Assembly: GCA_002435715.1 (NCBI GenBank)
Contig: DISD01000029.1
Coordinates: forward strand, 78,248-101,661
Reading direction: 5' to 3'
From: Rhodospirillaceae bacterium UBA6219
GTDB taxonomy: Bacteria; Pseudomonadota; Alphaproteobacteria; Rhodospirillales; Magnetospirillaceae
Length of the DNA stretch: 23,414 nt
The stretch's first letter is position 1, and the number at the start of each line of letters is the position of its first letter. The translations under genes and the position numbers were made by a program. The notes beneath the pieces are model-generated. The model was not told the origin of the DNA and did not search any database. It saw only the letters and a list, made by a program, of their open reading frames with translations. Below, one piece after another: positions 15,930 to 21,943 of the stretch.

Positions 15930-16223
15930 TCAGACGCCGTCGAACACCATGCCGAGGGCGGATTTGATTACAAAATGTTCGTGGGCCAACGACCCCGCTT
16001 TCTCTTTCAACTCCGCCACCGGCACCGCCCCCATGAACTGGGTGACCATGACGAAGCGATTTTCACCGATGGTGAACACCGGGTTCAATCGCTCTGCCGG
16101 CTTGGGCGCCCGGCCGAATGGCAAAAGCGGCACGCTCATCCGGGTGTTCAGGCGATCCATCAGCGCCGATTGCACATCCAGCAGGTAACCGTCCTGAAAC
16201 GGATAAAAGTCGAACTGCGCCAT
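15930..16223 (-). CDS. ccdB: CcdB-type toxin (DNA gyrase poison family)
   Basis: A 97-residue protein of the CcdB family, whose members trap DNA gyrase on DNA. It shows the family layout: an N-terminal strand FDFYPFQDGYLLDVQSALMD, the central RMSVPLLP, NPVFTIGENRFVMVTQFMGA, VPVAELKEKAGSLAHEHFVI and a C-terminal helix. In F-plasmid CcdB the last residues Trp99-Gly100-Ile101 are needed for gyrase poisoning. Here they align with Asp95-Gly96-Val97, so the tryptophan is absent and toxicity or target may differ. The ATG at 16223 lies two bases after the ccdA stop (TAAGGATG), typical of antitoxin-first coupling. A chromosomal copy embedded between proB and proA. Confidence 0.88.
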   Translation of the reverse strand: MAQFDFYPFQDGYLLDVQSALMDRLNTRMSVPLLPFGRAPKPAERLNPVFTIGENRFVMVTQFMGAVPVAELKEKAGSLAHEHFVIKSALGMVFDGV

Positions 16224-16225
16224 CC

Positions 16226-16474
16226 TTAGAACTGCCGGAACCTGGCCAACGGCAAACCATGCGCATCCACATAAGCGTTCGAAGACTCCAGCGCCTCGGC
16301 GTTTTCCTGTTGCCAGCGCTTGGCTTGGATTTCAGCGATCTGCAACTGCAATCCGCGTTCGCAAGCCTTGGAAAGGTTGATCTTCATCTGCTTGGCAGCC
16401 TCCAGCAGGCTGGCATTGATGGACAGATTGGTGGGTTTCTTCGGCGCGTCGGGATCAAAGGCGATATCAGCCAT
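16226..16474 (-). CDS. ccdA: CcdA-type antitoxin
   Basis: An 82-residue antitoxin. The N-terminal half (KKPTNLSINASLLEAAKQMK, then INLSKACERGLQ) fits a ribbon-helix-helix DNA-binding fold. The C-terminal half (KRWQQENAEALESSNAYVDA, then HGLPLARFRQF) matches the CcdA segment that wraps CcdB, including the W-x-x-E-N core. The ATG at 16474 is chosen for homology; an in-frame GTG at 16483 would add three residues. It precedes ccdB with a two-base gap. Just upstream lie a consensus promoter and a 20-bp palindrome, the expected target of CcdA/CcdB autoregulation. F-plasmid CcdA is 72 residues; this one is slightly longer at the N-terminus. Confidence 0.87.
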   Translation of the reverse strand: MADIAFDPDAPKKPTNLSINASLLEAAKQMKINLSKACERGLQLQIAEIQAKRWQQENAEALESSNAYVDAHGLPLARFRQF

Positions 16475-16494
16475 TTTACACACCCATGGATCAC

Positions 16495-16514
16495 ATAATC
16501 ATGCGCATGATTAT
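16495..16514. promoter_or_regulatory. 20-bp perfect palindrome, putative CcdA operator
   Basis: A perfect dyad ATAATCATGC/GCATGATTAT with no spacer, centred at 16504/16505. It overlaps the -10 element of the ccdAB promoter and lies 20 bases upstream of the ccdA ATG. This is the expected position for antitoxin or toxin-antitoxin complex binding and autorepression. A partial ATAAT half-site recurs at 16518-16522. Binding by CcdA is inferred. Confidence 0.7.
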
Positions 16515-16537
16515 ACACATAATTCACTAAAGACCAA
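16510..16537 (-). promoter_or_regulatory. Sigma-70-type promoter for ccdAB (and probably proA onward)
   Basis: On the minus strand TTGGTC (16537-16532) and a consensus TATAAT (16515-16510) are separated by 16 bases. The -35 lies immediately after the stop of the upstream hydrolase gene, and the -10 overlaps the palindrome. Because ccdB ends 10 bases before proA, and nadD, rsfS and rlmH follow without a visible terminator, this promoter may feed all of them. Confidence 0.72.
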
Positions 16538-16546
16538 GCTGGCGTC

Positions 16547-17131
16547 CTATTTTTCGCCTGGCAGCGCCTGCAAATGCCGCACCAGGAAGCCAACCCAGCG
16601 GGCCGTATTGCTGTTAGCGGCGTCCGCATCGTTCAGGCCATGGTCCATGCCCGGATAGTAATGGGCCTCGACCACCCCGCCCTTGGCACGCTGCGCCTGC
16701 TCCAACGCCTGGGACGTCGCCATCGGGAAGCGCTCGTCGGCCCCACCATGACTTAGAAACAAGGGCACACCTTGGGCCACCACGGCGCCCACATCCACCG
16801 GCGCCGCGCCGTGGATGGCGATGGCGTCCACCGCCCCGGATGCCAACAAACCCGGCAGCGCGGCCACCCCTTCCCCCACCGCGAACACACCGATGCGGCC
16901 GGAAACGAAAGGGACGTCGCGCAAAGCGTCCAAAGCCCCCACCGGATCATTGTAAGCCGGCATGCCCACCAAACCATGGGCGGCGAACCACAGGGCATCA
17001 CGGTTACACCAGCCCGCCATTTCCCAGGACGGGGCGTGGACCACCAACACGGCGCCGAAAGGTCCGGGACCTGCGGGAACGTGGCCGAATGCTCCATTGG
17101 AAAAGCGCCATTCGCGAACCCGCAATTCCAT
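16547..17131 (-). CDS. Dienelactone hydrolase-like alpha/beta hydrolase, nucleophile missing
   Basis: A 194-residue member of the dienelactone hydrolase family by overall pattern: GAVLVVHAPSWEM, a domain opening helix with NRDALWFAAHG, the elbow region SGRIGVFAVGEGVAALPG, then FLSHGGADERFPM and YYPGMDHGLND. The last two supply the triad acid (Asp132) and histidine (His164). At the nucleophile elbow, where the family has G-x-C-x-G-G, this protein has V-G-E-G, with Gly86 in place of the cysteine or serine. Classical hydrolysis is therefore doubtful. It starts four bases after the proB stop, so it is cotranscribed with proB, and ends just before the ccdAB promoter. Substrate or role unknown. Confidence 0.78.
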   Translation of the reverse strand: MELRVREWRFSNGAFGHVPAGPGPFGAVLVVHAPSWEMAGWCNRDALWFAAHGLVGMPAYNDPVGALDALRDVPFVSGRIGVFAVGEGVAALPGLLASGAVDAIAIHGAAPVDVGAVVAQGVPLFLSHGGADERFPMATSQALEQAQRAKGGVVEAHYYPGMDHGLNDADAANSNTARWVGFLVRHLQALPGEK

Positions 17132-17135
17132 GCCC

Positions 17136-18266
17136 CTACCCCTCCATCACCAGATCGTCGCGGTGGATGATTTCGTCGCGGCCGCGAAAGCCCAAGGCGC
17201 CTTCGATTTCCGCTGATTTACGTCCCATGATCAGACGGGCGTCGTCGGAAGAATAGGCGCATAGGCCACGGGCGACCACACGGCCTTGGGCGTTGAGCAC
17301 CAGCACGCAATCGCCGCGGTCAAATTCACCGTCCACGGCACGCACGCCGGCGGGCAACAGGCTTTTGCCCGAAGCCAGGGCGCGGACGGCGCCATCGTCC
17401 AAATGCAAGCTGCCCATGGGCGACATCGAACCGGCGATCCATTGCTTGCGCGCCGTCTTGGGGCTGGCCGAAGGCAGGAACCACGTGGAGCGCGCACCAT
17501 TTTCCAAGGCGGCCAGCGGATGCAGCGGGTCACCCTTGCAAATCGCCATGCGGCAGCCCGCCGACAGGCAGATTTTCGCCGCATTCAGCTTGGTGACCAT
17601 GCCGCCGGTGCCGACGCTGGAGCCGGGATCACCGGCCATGGCTTCGATGTCCGGGGTGATTTCGGTGACCTGGGCCAAGAATTGCGCGTCCGGGTTCTTA
17701 CGCGGATCAGCGGTGTAAAGCCCGTCGATATCGGAAAACAGTACCAAGGAATCGGCGCCCGACATCTGCGCCACCCGCGCCGCCAGACGGTCGTTGTCGC
17801 CGAAACGGATTTCGGTGGTGGCCACGGTGTCGTTTTCGTTGATCACCGGCACCGCGCCCAGGCGCAGCAGGGTATCCAGGGTATTGCGGGCGTTCAAAAA
17901 GCGTCGGCGGTCCTCGGAATCGGCCAGGGTCAGCAGCACCTGGGCCACGGTGATGCCATGGCGGGCCAGGGCTTCCTGATATGCATGGGCCAAACGGATC
18001 TGCCCGGTGGCGGCCGCCGCCTGCTTTTCTTCCAGCCGCAAGGGCGGCACCAGCCCCAGATGCTTGCGTCCGACCGCGACGGCGCCCGACGACACCAAGA
18101 TGACTTCCTGGCCGCGCGCCCGCAGACGGGCCACGTCGTCGCAGAGGCTATCCATCCACTCACGCTTGATGGCGCCGGTGGCTTCATCCACCAGCAGCGA
18201 CGAGCCGATCTTGACGATCAGCCGCCGGGATTCAGCAATGATGTTGGTCGTCGTCTTCTTCATCAT
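17136..18266 (-). CDS. proB: Glutamate 5-kinase ProB
   Basis: A 376-residue enzyme that phosphorylates glutamate at the gamma carboxyl, the feedback-regulated first step of proline synthesis. The amino-acid-kinase domain shows RRLIVKIGSSLLVDEATGAI, EVILVSSGAVAVGRKHLGL, the ENDTVATTEIRFGDNDRLAA segment and GTGGMVTKLNAAKI. A C-terminal PUA domain covers about residues 285-365 (LASGKSLLPAGVRAVDGEFD, GDCVLVLN). The start is one of two adjacent ATGs (18266/18263) lying inside the 3' end of obgE, a 35-base overlap. A longer upstream frame is the out-of-frame reading of the obgE acidic tail. The proB-obgE linkage is common. The stop is four bases from the hydrolase gene. Confidence 0.95.
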   Translation of the reverse strand: MMKKTTTNIIAESRRLIVKIGSSLLVDEATGAIKREWMDSLCDDVARLRARGQEVILVSSGAVAVGRKHLGLVPPLRLEEKQAAAATGQIRLAHAYQEALARHGITVAQVLLTLADSEDRRRFLNARNTLDTLLRLGAVPVINENDTVATTEIRFGDNDRLAARVAQMSGADSLVLFSDIDGLYTADPRKNPDAQFLAQVTEITPDIEAMAGDPGSSVGTGGMVTKLNAAKICLSAGCRMAICKGDPLHPLAALENGARSTWFLPSASPKTARKQWIAGSMSPMGSLHLDDGAVRALASGKSLLPAGVRAVDGEFDRGDCVLVLNAQGRVVARGLCAYSSDDARLIMGRKSAEIEGALGFRGRDEIIHRDDLVMEG

Positions 18267-19515
18267 CTTCGTCGTCTTCGCCGTCATCCTCGTCGACGAA
18301 GGCGTCCCCTTCCTCGTCGTCGGGATCATCCGCGTCCTCGGATTCCGAGATTTCCTCGTCTTCGTCGTCCTCGTACCAGATCCATTCGCCGTCGGGGCCC
18401 CAATAGCCTTCCTCGAACTCGGCATCGGGATCGGCGGCTTCCTTGCGGCGACGGAAGAACCCTTCCTGGCCACGCTTGCCGGCGCCGATGGCCGAAGAGG
18501 CGGCGACGATGCCCGGCTCTTCTTCCTTGGACGTCTTGATGTGGTTCAGCAGCGTGCCGAGGATTTCCTTCAAGCCCACGCCCGAGACGCCGGACAGCGG
18601 AAACACCTTGTGGCCGCAGGCTTCTTCCAGGGCTTCCAGCTTTTCCTTGATGTCCTCGGCCACCAGCGAGTCGCACTTGTTGAGCGCCACCACTTCCGGC
18701 TTGTCGGCCAGACCGCCGCCATAGGCTTCCAACTCGCCGCGCACCACGCGGTAAGCCTCGGCCACGTCGTCTTGGGTGCCGTCGATCAGGTGCAGCAGCA
18801 CGCGGCAGCGTTCGATATGGCCCAGAAAGCGATCACCGATGCCCGCGCCCTCATGGGCGCCTTCGATCAGACCGGGGATGTCGGCGACGATGAATTCTTC
18901 GCTCCCGTAATAGACCACCCCCAGATTGGGGTGCAGCGTGGTGAACGGATAATCGGCGATCTTGGGACGCGCACGCGAAACGGCGGACAAAAAGGTCGAC
19001 TTGCCGGCATTGGGCAGCCCCACCAGACCGGCATCGGCGATCAGCTTCAGCTTCAGCCACACCCACATTTCCTTGCCCGGCCAACCGGGATCGGCGCGAC
19101 GCGGCGCCTGGTTGGTGCTGGTCTTGTAATGCAGGTTGCCGAAACCACCGTCGCCGCCGCGCAGCAGCACCAGACGCTGACCGGCCTCGGTCAAATCGGC
19201 CACCACCATGTCGCGTTCTTCGTCCAGGATCTGGGTCCCCACCGGGACTTTCAGGACGATGTCGTCACCCTTGCCGCCGGTGCGCTGCTGGCCCATGCCG
19301 TGGTTGCCCTTGGCGGCCTTGAAATGCTGCTGATAGCGATAATCGATCAGGGTGTTGAGATTGGCCACGCATTCGACGATGACATCGCCACCGCGTCCAC
19401 CGTCGCCACCATCGGGGCCACCGAATTCCATGTGCTTCTCGCGCCGGAAGCTGACGGCGCCGGCACCGCCGTCACCGCTTTTGATAAAAATCTTGGCTTG
19501 GTCGAGAAACTTCAT
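18232..19515 (-). CDS. obgE: Obg family GTPase (ObgE/CgtA) with long acidic tail
   Basis: A 427-residue GTPase that associates with the 50S subunit and acts in ribosome assembly and stress control. The glycine-rich Obg fold starts MKFLDQAKIFIKSGDGGAGA. The G domain has G1 GLPNAGKST (about residue 166), G3 DIPGLIEGA and G4 NKCD. After the G domain comes a linker and an unusually long, extremely acidic C-terminus of about 60 residues, rich in D and E (EDDEDEEISESEDADDPDDE and onward, ending DDDQHHC). Acidic Obg tails are known, for example in E. coli. The start at 19515 gives the standard N-terminus; the frame extends eight codons further without support. It overlaps proB by 35 bases. A stem-loop separates it from rpmA upstream. 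Confidence 0.96.
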   Translation of the reverse strand: MKFLDQAKIFIKSGDGGAGAVSFRREKHMEFGGPDGGDGGRGGDVIVECVANLNTLIDYRYQQHFKAAKGNHGMGQQRTGGKGDDIVLKVPVGTQILDEERDMVVADLTEAGQRLVLLRGGDGGFGNLHYKTSTNQAPRRADPGWPGKEMWVWLKLKLIADAGLVGLPNAGKSTFLSAVSRARPKIADYPFTTLHPNLGVVYYGSEEFIVADIPGLIEGAHEGAGIGDRFLGHIERCRVLLHLIDGTQDDVAEAYRVVRGELEAYGGGLADKPEVVALNKCDSLVAEDIKEKLEALEEACGHKVFPLSGVSGVGLKEILGTLLNHIKTSKEEEPGIVAASSAIGAGKRGQEGFFRRRKEAADPDAEFEEGYWGPDGEWIWYEDDEDEEISESEDADDPDDEEGDAFVDEDDGEDDEDDEEDDDQHHC

Positions 19516-19543
19516 GGGGAAACCCTGATGTGCAAACACGAAA

Positions 19544-19567
19544 AGGGGAACGGCGAACCGTTCCCCT
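19544..19567 (-). terminator. Stem-loop terminator or attenuator between rpmA and obgE
   Basis: Perfect 10-bp inverted repeat AGGGGAACGG / CCGTTCCCCT with a CGAA (minus TTCG) loop, 33 bases after the rpmA stop. On the minus strand the stem is followed by TTTTCGTGTTT. It would end or damp the rplU-rpmA transcript before obgE. No other promoter for obgE was recognised, so partial readthrough is likely. Confidence 0.65.
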
Positions 19568-19599
19568 GATCCAATAGCCCTAATGCGGGAAACGGCTGA

Positions 19600-19869
19600 T
19601 TATTCAGCGGCTTCCGGCAGCGGCTCGACGCACACGAAGGTGCGGCCTTCAGCCTTGTGGCGGAACACGACCTTGCCCGGTTCCTTAGCGAACAGGGTGT
19701 GGTCCTTGCCCATGCCGACATTGGCGCCGGGATAGAACTTGGTGCCGCGCTGACGAACCAGAATGTTGCCCGGAATGACGACTTCGCCACCGAACTTCTT
19801 CACGCCAAGACGACGGCCTTCAGAGTCGCGGCCGTTACGGGACGAGCCACCAGCCTTTTTATGAGCCAT
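19600..19869 (-). CDS. rpmA: 50S ribosomal protein bL27
   Basis: An 89-residue ribosomal protein near the peptidyl-transferase centre. The whole family sequence is recognisable: MAHKKAGGSSRNGRDSEGRR, then LGVKKFGGEVVIPGNILVRQ, RGTKFYPGANVGMGKDHTLF, and a final EGRTFVCVEPLPEAAE. The N-terminal tail starts directly with AHKK, without the cleaved leader seen in Firmicutes. It lies 27 bases after rplU in the conserved rplU-rpmA-obgE order and shares its promoter at 20263-20290. GGAG-like sequence precedes the start (AAGGAGTATATACC before the ATG at 19869). Confidence 0.98.
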   Translation of the reverse strand: MAHKKAGGSSRNGRDSEGRRLGVKKFGGEVVIPGNILVRQRGTKFYPGANVGMGKDHTLFAKEPGKVVFRHKAEGRTFVCVEPLPEAAE

Positions 19870-19896
19870 GGTATATACTCCTTAACCCGACCGGGA

Positions 19897-20199
19897 TCAG
19901 CCGGCGGTGATGTCGGTGATGCGCAGGATGGTGATATCCTGGCGATGGCCGTTCTTACGGCGCGAATTCTGCCGACGGCGCTTCTTGAACACGATCAGCT
20001 TGGGACCACGGGCCTGGGCCACCACTTCGGCGGTCACCTTGGCGCCGGCCACCAGCGGGGCGCCGATCTTTTCGCCGACCATCAGCACCTGGTCAAGCAC
20101 AACCGAACCACCGGCCTCACCGGCCAGCTTCTCGACGCGGATCACGTCGCCGTTGGCGACCTTGTACTGCTTACCGCCGGTCTGAATGACTGCGAACAT
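19897..20199 (-). CDS. rplU: 50S ribosomal protein bL21
   Basis: A 100-residue ribosomal protein that binds 23S rRNA. Diagnostic segments are MFAVIQTGGKQYKVANGDVI, VEKLAGEAGG, and the conserved KLIVFKKRRRQNSRRKNGHR near the C-terminus. The ATG at 20199 gives the standard MFAVI start and has AGGAAG upstream; a GTG one codon earlier is less likely. It is the first gene of rplU-rpmA, with a strong promoter about 65-90 bases upstream. Confidence 0.98.
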   Translation of the reverse strand: MFAVIQTGGKQYKVANGDVIRVEKLAGEAGGSVVLDQVLMVGEKIGAPLVAGAKVTAEVVAQARGPKLIVFKKRRRQNSRRKNGHRQDITILRITDITAG

Positions 20200-20262
20200 C
20201 ACGACTTCCTACCGCAAAAAATTAACTTGCGCGCCCAGGAACACCCGGCGCGAGAGGGCGCA

Positions 20263-20290
20263 ACTATACTCGGGACGAACACAGAGTCAA
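20263..20290 (-). promoter_or_regulatory. Sigma-70-type promoter for rplU-rpmA
   Basis: On the minus strand TTGACT (20290-20285) and TATAGT (20268-20263) are separated by 16 bases, close to consensus at both elements. Transcription would begin near 20256, leaving a leader of roughly 55 bases before rplU. The position fits a constitutive ribosomal-protein promoter. The rest of the 20200-20459 gap holds no gene that I can support. Confidence 0.75.
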
Positions 20291-20459
20291 GCATTCAAAC
20301 ACACTGCCAAACAGCATGCTGAAACCCGTCGCCAGAAGCCCCCTTCCAGCGCCAGACTTGCTTATTTCAGAGTGCCTGAAACATCGTTAGCATTCAATGA
20401 AACCAAGCGGGACTGGCGCCTCTTGCTGATCCAGCCCCCCTCTAAGTCAGGAGAAGACC

Positions 20460-20705
20460 ATGGCAGTCGATCCCATCCCGGCCGGCAAAGAACCCGTCAC
20501 CGTCACCGTCAAGGCGGGCGAGACTTATTATTGGTGCCGTTGCGGCCGCTCCAAGACCCAGCCGGGTTGTGACGGCTCCCACGCCGACACCGGACTGGAA
20601 CCGATGAAATTCGCCCCCAGCAGCGACATGACCTTGCGCATGTGTGCCTGCAAGCAAACCAAGAAGCCGCCGTTTTGCGACGGATCGCACCTTGATCTGA
20701 AATGA
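20460..20705 (+). CDS. Double CDGSH iron-sulfur protein
   Basis: An 81-residue soluble protein with two complete CDGSH motifs, each of which can bind a [2Fe-2S] cluster by three cysteines and one histidine. Cluster 1 uses C26, C28, C37 and H41 (CRCGRSKTQPGCDGSH). Cluster 2 uses C62, C64, C73 and H77 (CACKQTKKPPFCDGSH). Such mitoNEET-like clusters are redox-active and can be transferred or lost in response to redox state. There is no membrane anchor. The ATG at 20460 has a good AGGAG (20449-20453). Its stop overlaps the start of the ferredoxin-cyclase gene as ATGA, so the two are translationally coupled and probably function together. Confidence 0.92.
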   Translation: MAVDPIPAGKEPVTVTVKAGETYYWCRCGRSKTQPGCDGSHADTGLEPMKFAPSSDMTLRMCACKQTKKPPFCDGSHLDLK

Positions 20706-21640
20706 GCGCGGACCCCGCCTCCATCCGCGTCCGCTATCCCTTGGCGCCGGGCGGCGAAGTCACGCTGAGCATTGCGCCGGGGACATCGATCCTGGCCGCC
20801 AGCCTGGCGGGTCGTGTCCCCCACGCCGCCGTCTGCGGCGGACGTGGACGCTGCTCGGCCTGCCGGGTCAGGGTTCTGGAAGGCGCCCTGGACCAACCAC
20901 CCCCGGACAGCGCCGAATTGGCCACCCTCCGTCCGCTTTTAGCCCGCGACCCCAGCCTGCGTCTGGCCTGCCGATTGAAACCGCGACGCGACATCGCCGT
21001 CGAACCGGTGATGCCGGTGGGACAGAACGACCAATCGCCCGACCTGACCGGACGATTGCTGACCATGACGGTGATGTTCGTCGATCTGCGCGGATTTTCC
21101 CGCATGGCGGCGCAGCGTCACCCCTATGACGTCGTCTTCACCCTGAACCGCTACTTCGATCTGGCGGCGACGGCCATCGCCCAGGCCGGCGGCCGGGTGG
21201 ACAAATTCATCGGCGACGGAATCATGGCCCTGTTCGGCATCGGCGAGGACGACCAGAGCGGGCCACGCGCCGCCCTGCGGGCCGCCAAGGCCATTGCGGC
21301 GGCAATGCGGGCGTTGAACCATGAGCTGGAATCCGAGCTCAGCACCCCCTTGCGGATCGGCATGGGCATCCATTTCGGCAAAGCCATCCTGGGACGTTTC
21401 GGTTGGGGTTTGAACGGAGAAGCAGCCCCCGAAACCGCTATCGGCGATGTCGTCAACATCGCCAGCCGCCTGGAAGGCCTTAGCAAGACCTATGCTTGCC
21501 AATTGGTGATGTCGGAAGCGGTGGCCCAGTGCCTGGGCAGCGACGGCACCCGTTTCGACGCGCATCAGGTCGAGATTCCCAACCATGATGGGCTGATTTG
21601 CCTGCGCGTCGTCCCCCAGGCCGACGATATCCCGGTGTGA
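20702..21640 (+). CDS. Ferredoxin-adenylate cyclase fusion (2Fe-2S plus class III cyclase)
   Basis: A 312-residue soluble protein. Residues 8-100 form a [2Fe-2S] ferredoxin domain with C45-x5-C51-x2-C54-x35-C90, the adrenodoxin-type spacing. Residues about 119-300 form a class III nucleotide cyclase catalytic domain. Metal-binding aspartates are D128 (MFVDLRGFS) and D172 (KFIGDGIMALFG). The adenine-specifying pair is K168 and D249, and the transition-state residues are N252 and R256 (AIGDVVNIASRLEGL). All residues needed for ATP cyclisation are present, so it should make cAMP as a homodimer. The ferredoxin presumably makes activity redox-dependent. It is coupled to the CDGSH gene by an ATGA overlap. 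No downstream terminator was identified before the convergent small ORF at 21656. Confidence 0.9.
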   Translation: MSADPASIRVRYPLAPGGEVTLSIAPGTSILAASLAGRVPHAAVCGGRGRCSACRVRVLEGALDQPPPDSAELATLRPLLARDPSLRLACRLKPRRDIAVEPVMPVGQNDQSPDLTGRLLTMTVMFVDLRGFSRMAAQRHPYDVVFTLNRYFDLAATAIAQAGGRVDKFIGDGIMALFGIGEDDQSGPRAALRAAKAIAAAMRALNHELESELSTPLRIGMGIHFGKAILGRFGWGLNGEAAPETAIGDVVNIASRLEGLSKTYACQLVMSEAVAQCLGSDGTRFDAHQVEIPNHDGLICLRVVPQADDIPV

Positions 21641-21655
21641 ACCAGAAATAAGAGT

Positions 21656-21742
21656 CTAAACCAGTATCAGCCCCACCAACAGGAAAGACAGGCCTGGCAA
21701 GGTGGCGAACCCCAATTCTTCGAGAATGCTAATCATCGACAT
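21656..21742 (-). CDS. Small hydrophobic protein, copy 1 of a tandem pair
   Basis: A 28-residue open frame with a short polar start MSMISILEE, then LGFATLPGLSF and a hydrophobic tail LLVGLILV, enough for one membrane helix. It is preceded by GGGGGG three bases before the ATG (21751-21746). The neighbouring copy at 21860-21943 encodes the same core EELG-x-ATLPGLS. Of 13 aligned core codons five differ only synonymously (L, G, L, P, S) and two change conservatively (F/V and F/Y), which is a strong sign of selection on the protein. No known family is recognised. It could be a membrane regulator or a type I toxin-like peptide. It ends 16 bases from the convergent cyclase gene. Confidence 0.68.
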   Translation of the reverse strand: MSMISILEELGFATLPGLSFLLVGLILV

Positions 21743-21817
21743 GATCCCCCCAAAGACGCATATGCGACCATGGGAAGAATAGCGATGAGCCGTGAACGTA
21801 TTTTAAGGGTTTGGTGA

Positions 21818-21834
21818 CACTTTGTCACAAAGTG
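21818..21834. promoter_or_regulatory. 17-bp dyad between the two small ORFs
   Basis: CACTTTGT-C-ACAAAGTG, 8-bp perfect arms around one base, with an overlapping GTGAC-n5-GTCAC. On the minus strand it lies just upstream of CCTTAAAATAC, a possible -10 for the copy-1 small ORF. It reads more like an operator than a terminator because no T-run follows directly. Confidence 0.5.
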
Positions 21835-21859
21835 GAGCGAGTTGAGAGTTCACCACCCA

Positions 21860-21943
21860 CTACATCATGATCAAGGCCAGAACCACATAGGACAGGCCCG
21901 GAAGGGTGGCGACACCGAGTTCTTCAATCATCCGCAGCAGCAT
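21860..21943 (-). CDS. Small hydrophobic protein, copy 2 of a tandem pair
   Basis: A 27-residue open frame: MLLRMIEELG, then VATLPGLSYV and the hydrophobic tail VLALIMM. A run of eight G lies three bases before the ATG (21954-21947), as in copy 1, giving the same GGGGGGATCATG start context. It is 117 bases upstream of copy 1 on the same strand. Between this ORF and the ahcY terminator (21944-22109) I see no gene and no clear promoter. Function unknown; the evidence for coding is the pattern of synonymous differences from copy 1 and the matched ribosome binding sites. Confidence 0.68.
   Translation of the reverse strand: MLLRMIEELGVATLPGLSYVVLALIMM

Noticed and set aside
14732..15967. 411-codon plus-strand frame over proA
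   Set aside because: Antisense shadow of proA, His/Gly-rich, without domains.
18235..18370. GAA/GAC-rich tract considered as a microsatellite or repeat
   Set aside because: It is irregular and codes for the acidic C-terminus of ObgE.
18007..19569. 520-codon plus-strand frame over obgE
   Set aside because: Shadow of obgE; its hydrophobic stretch is just the complement of the GAA/GAC acidic tail.
20200..20459. Searched for a tRNA or structured RNA between rplU and the CDGSH gene
   Set aside because: No cloverleaf or terminal CCA pattern seen by eye; only the rplU promoter is supported.
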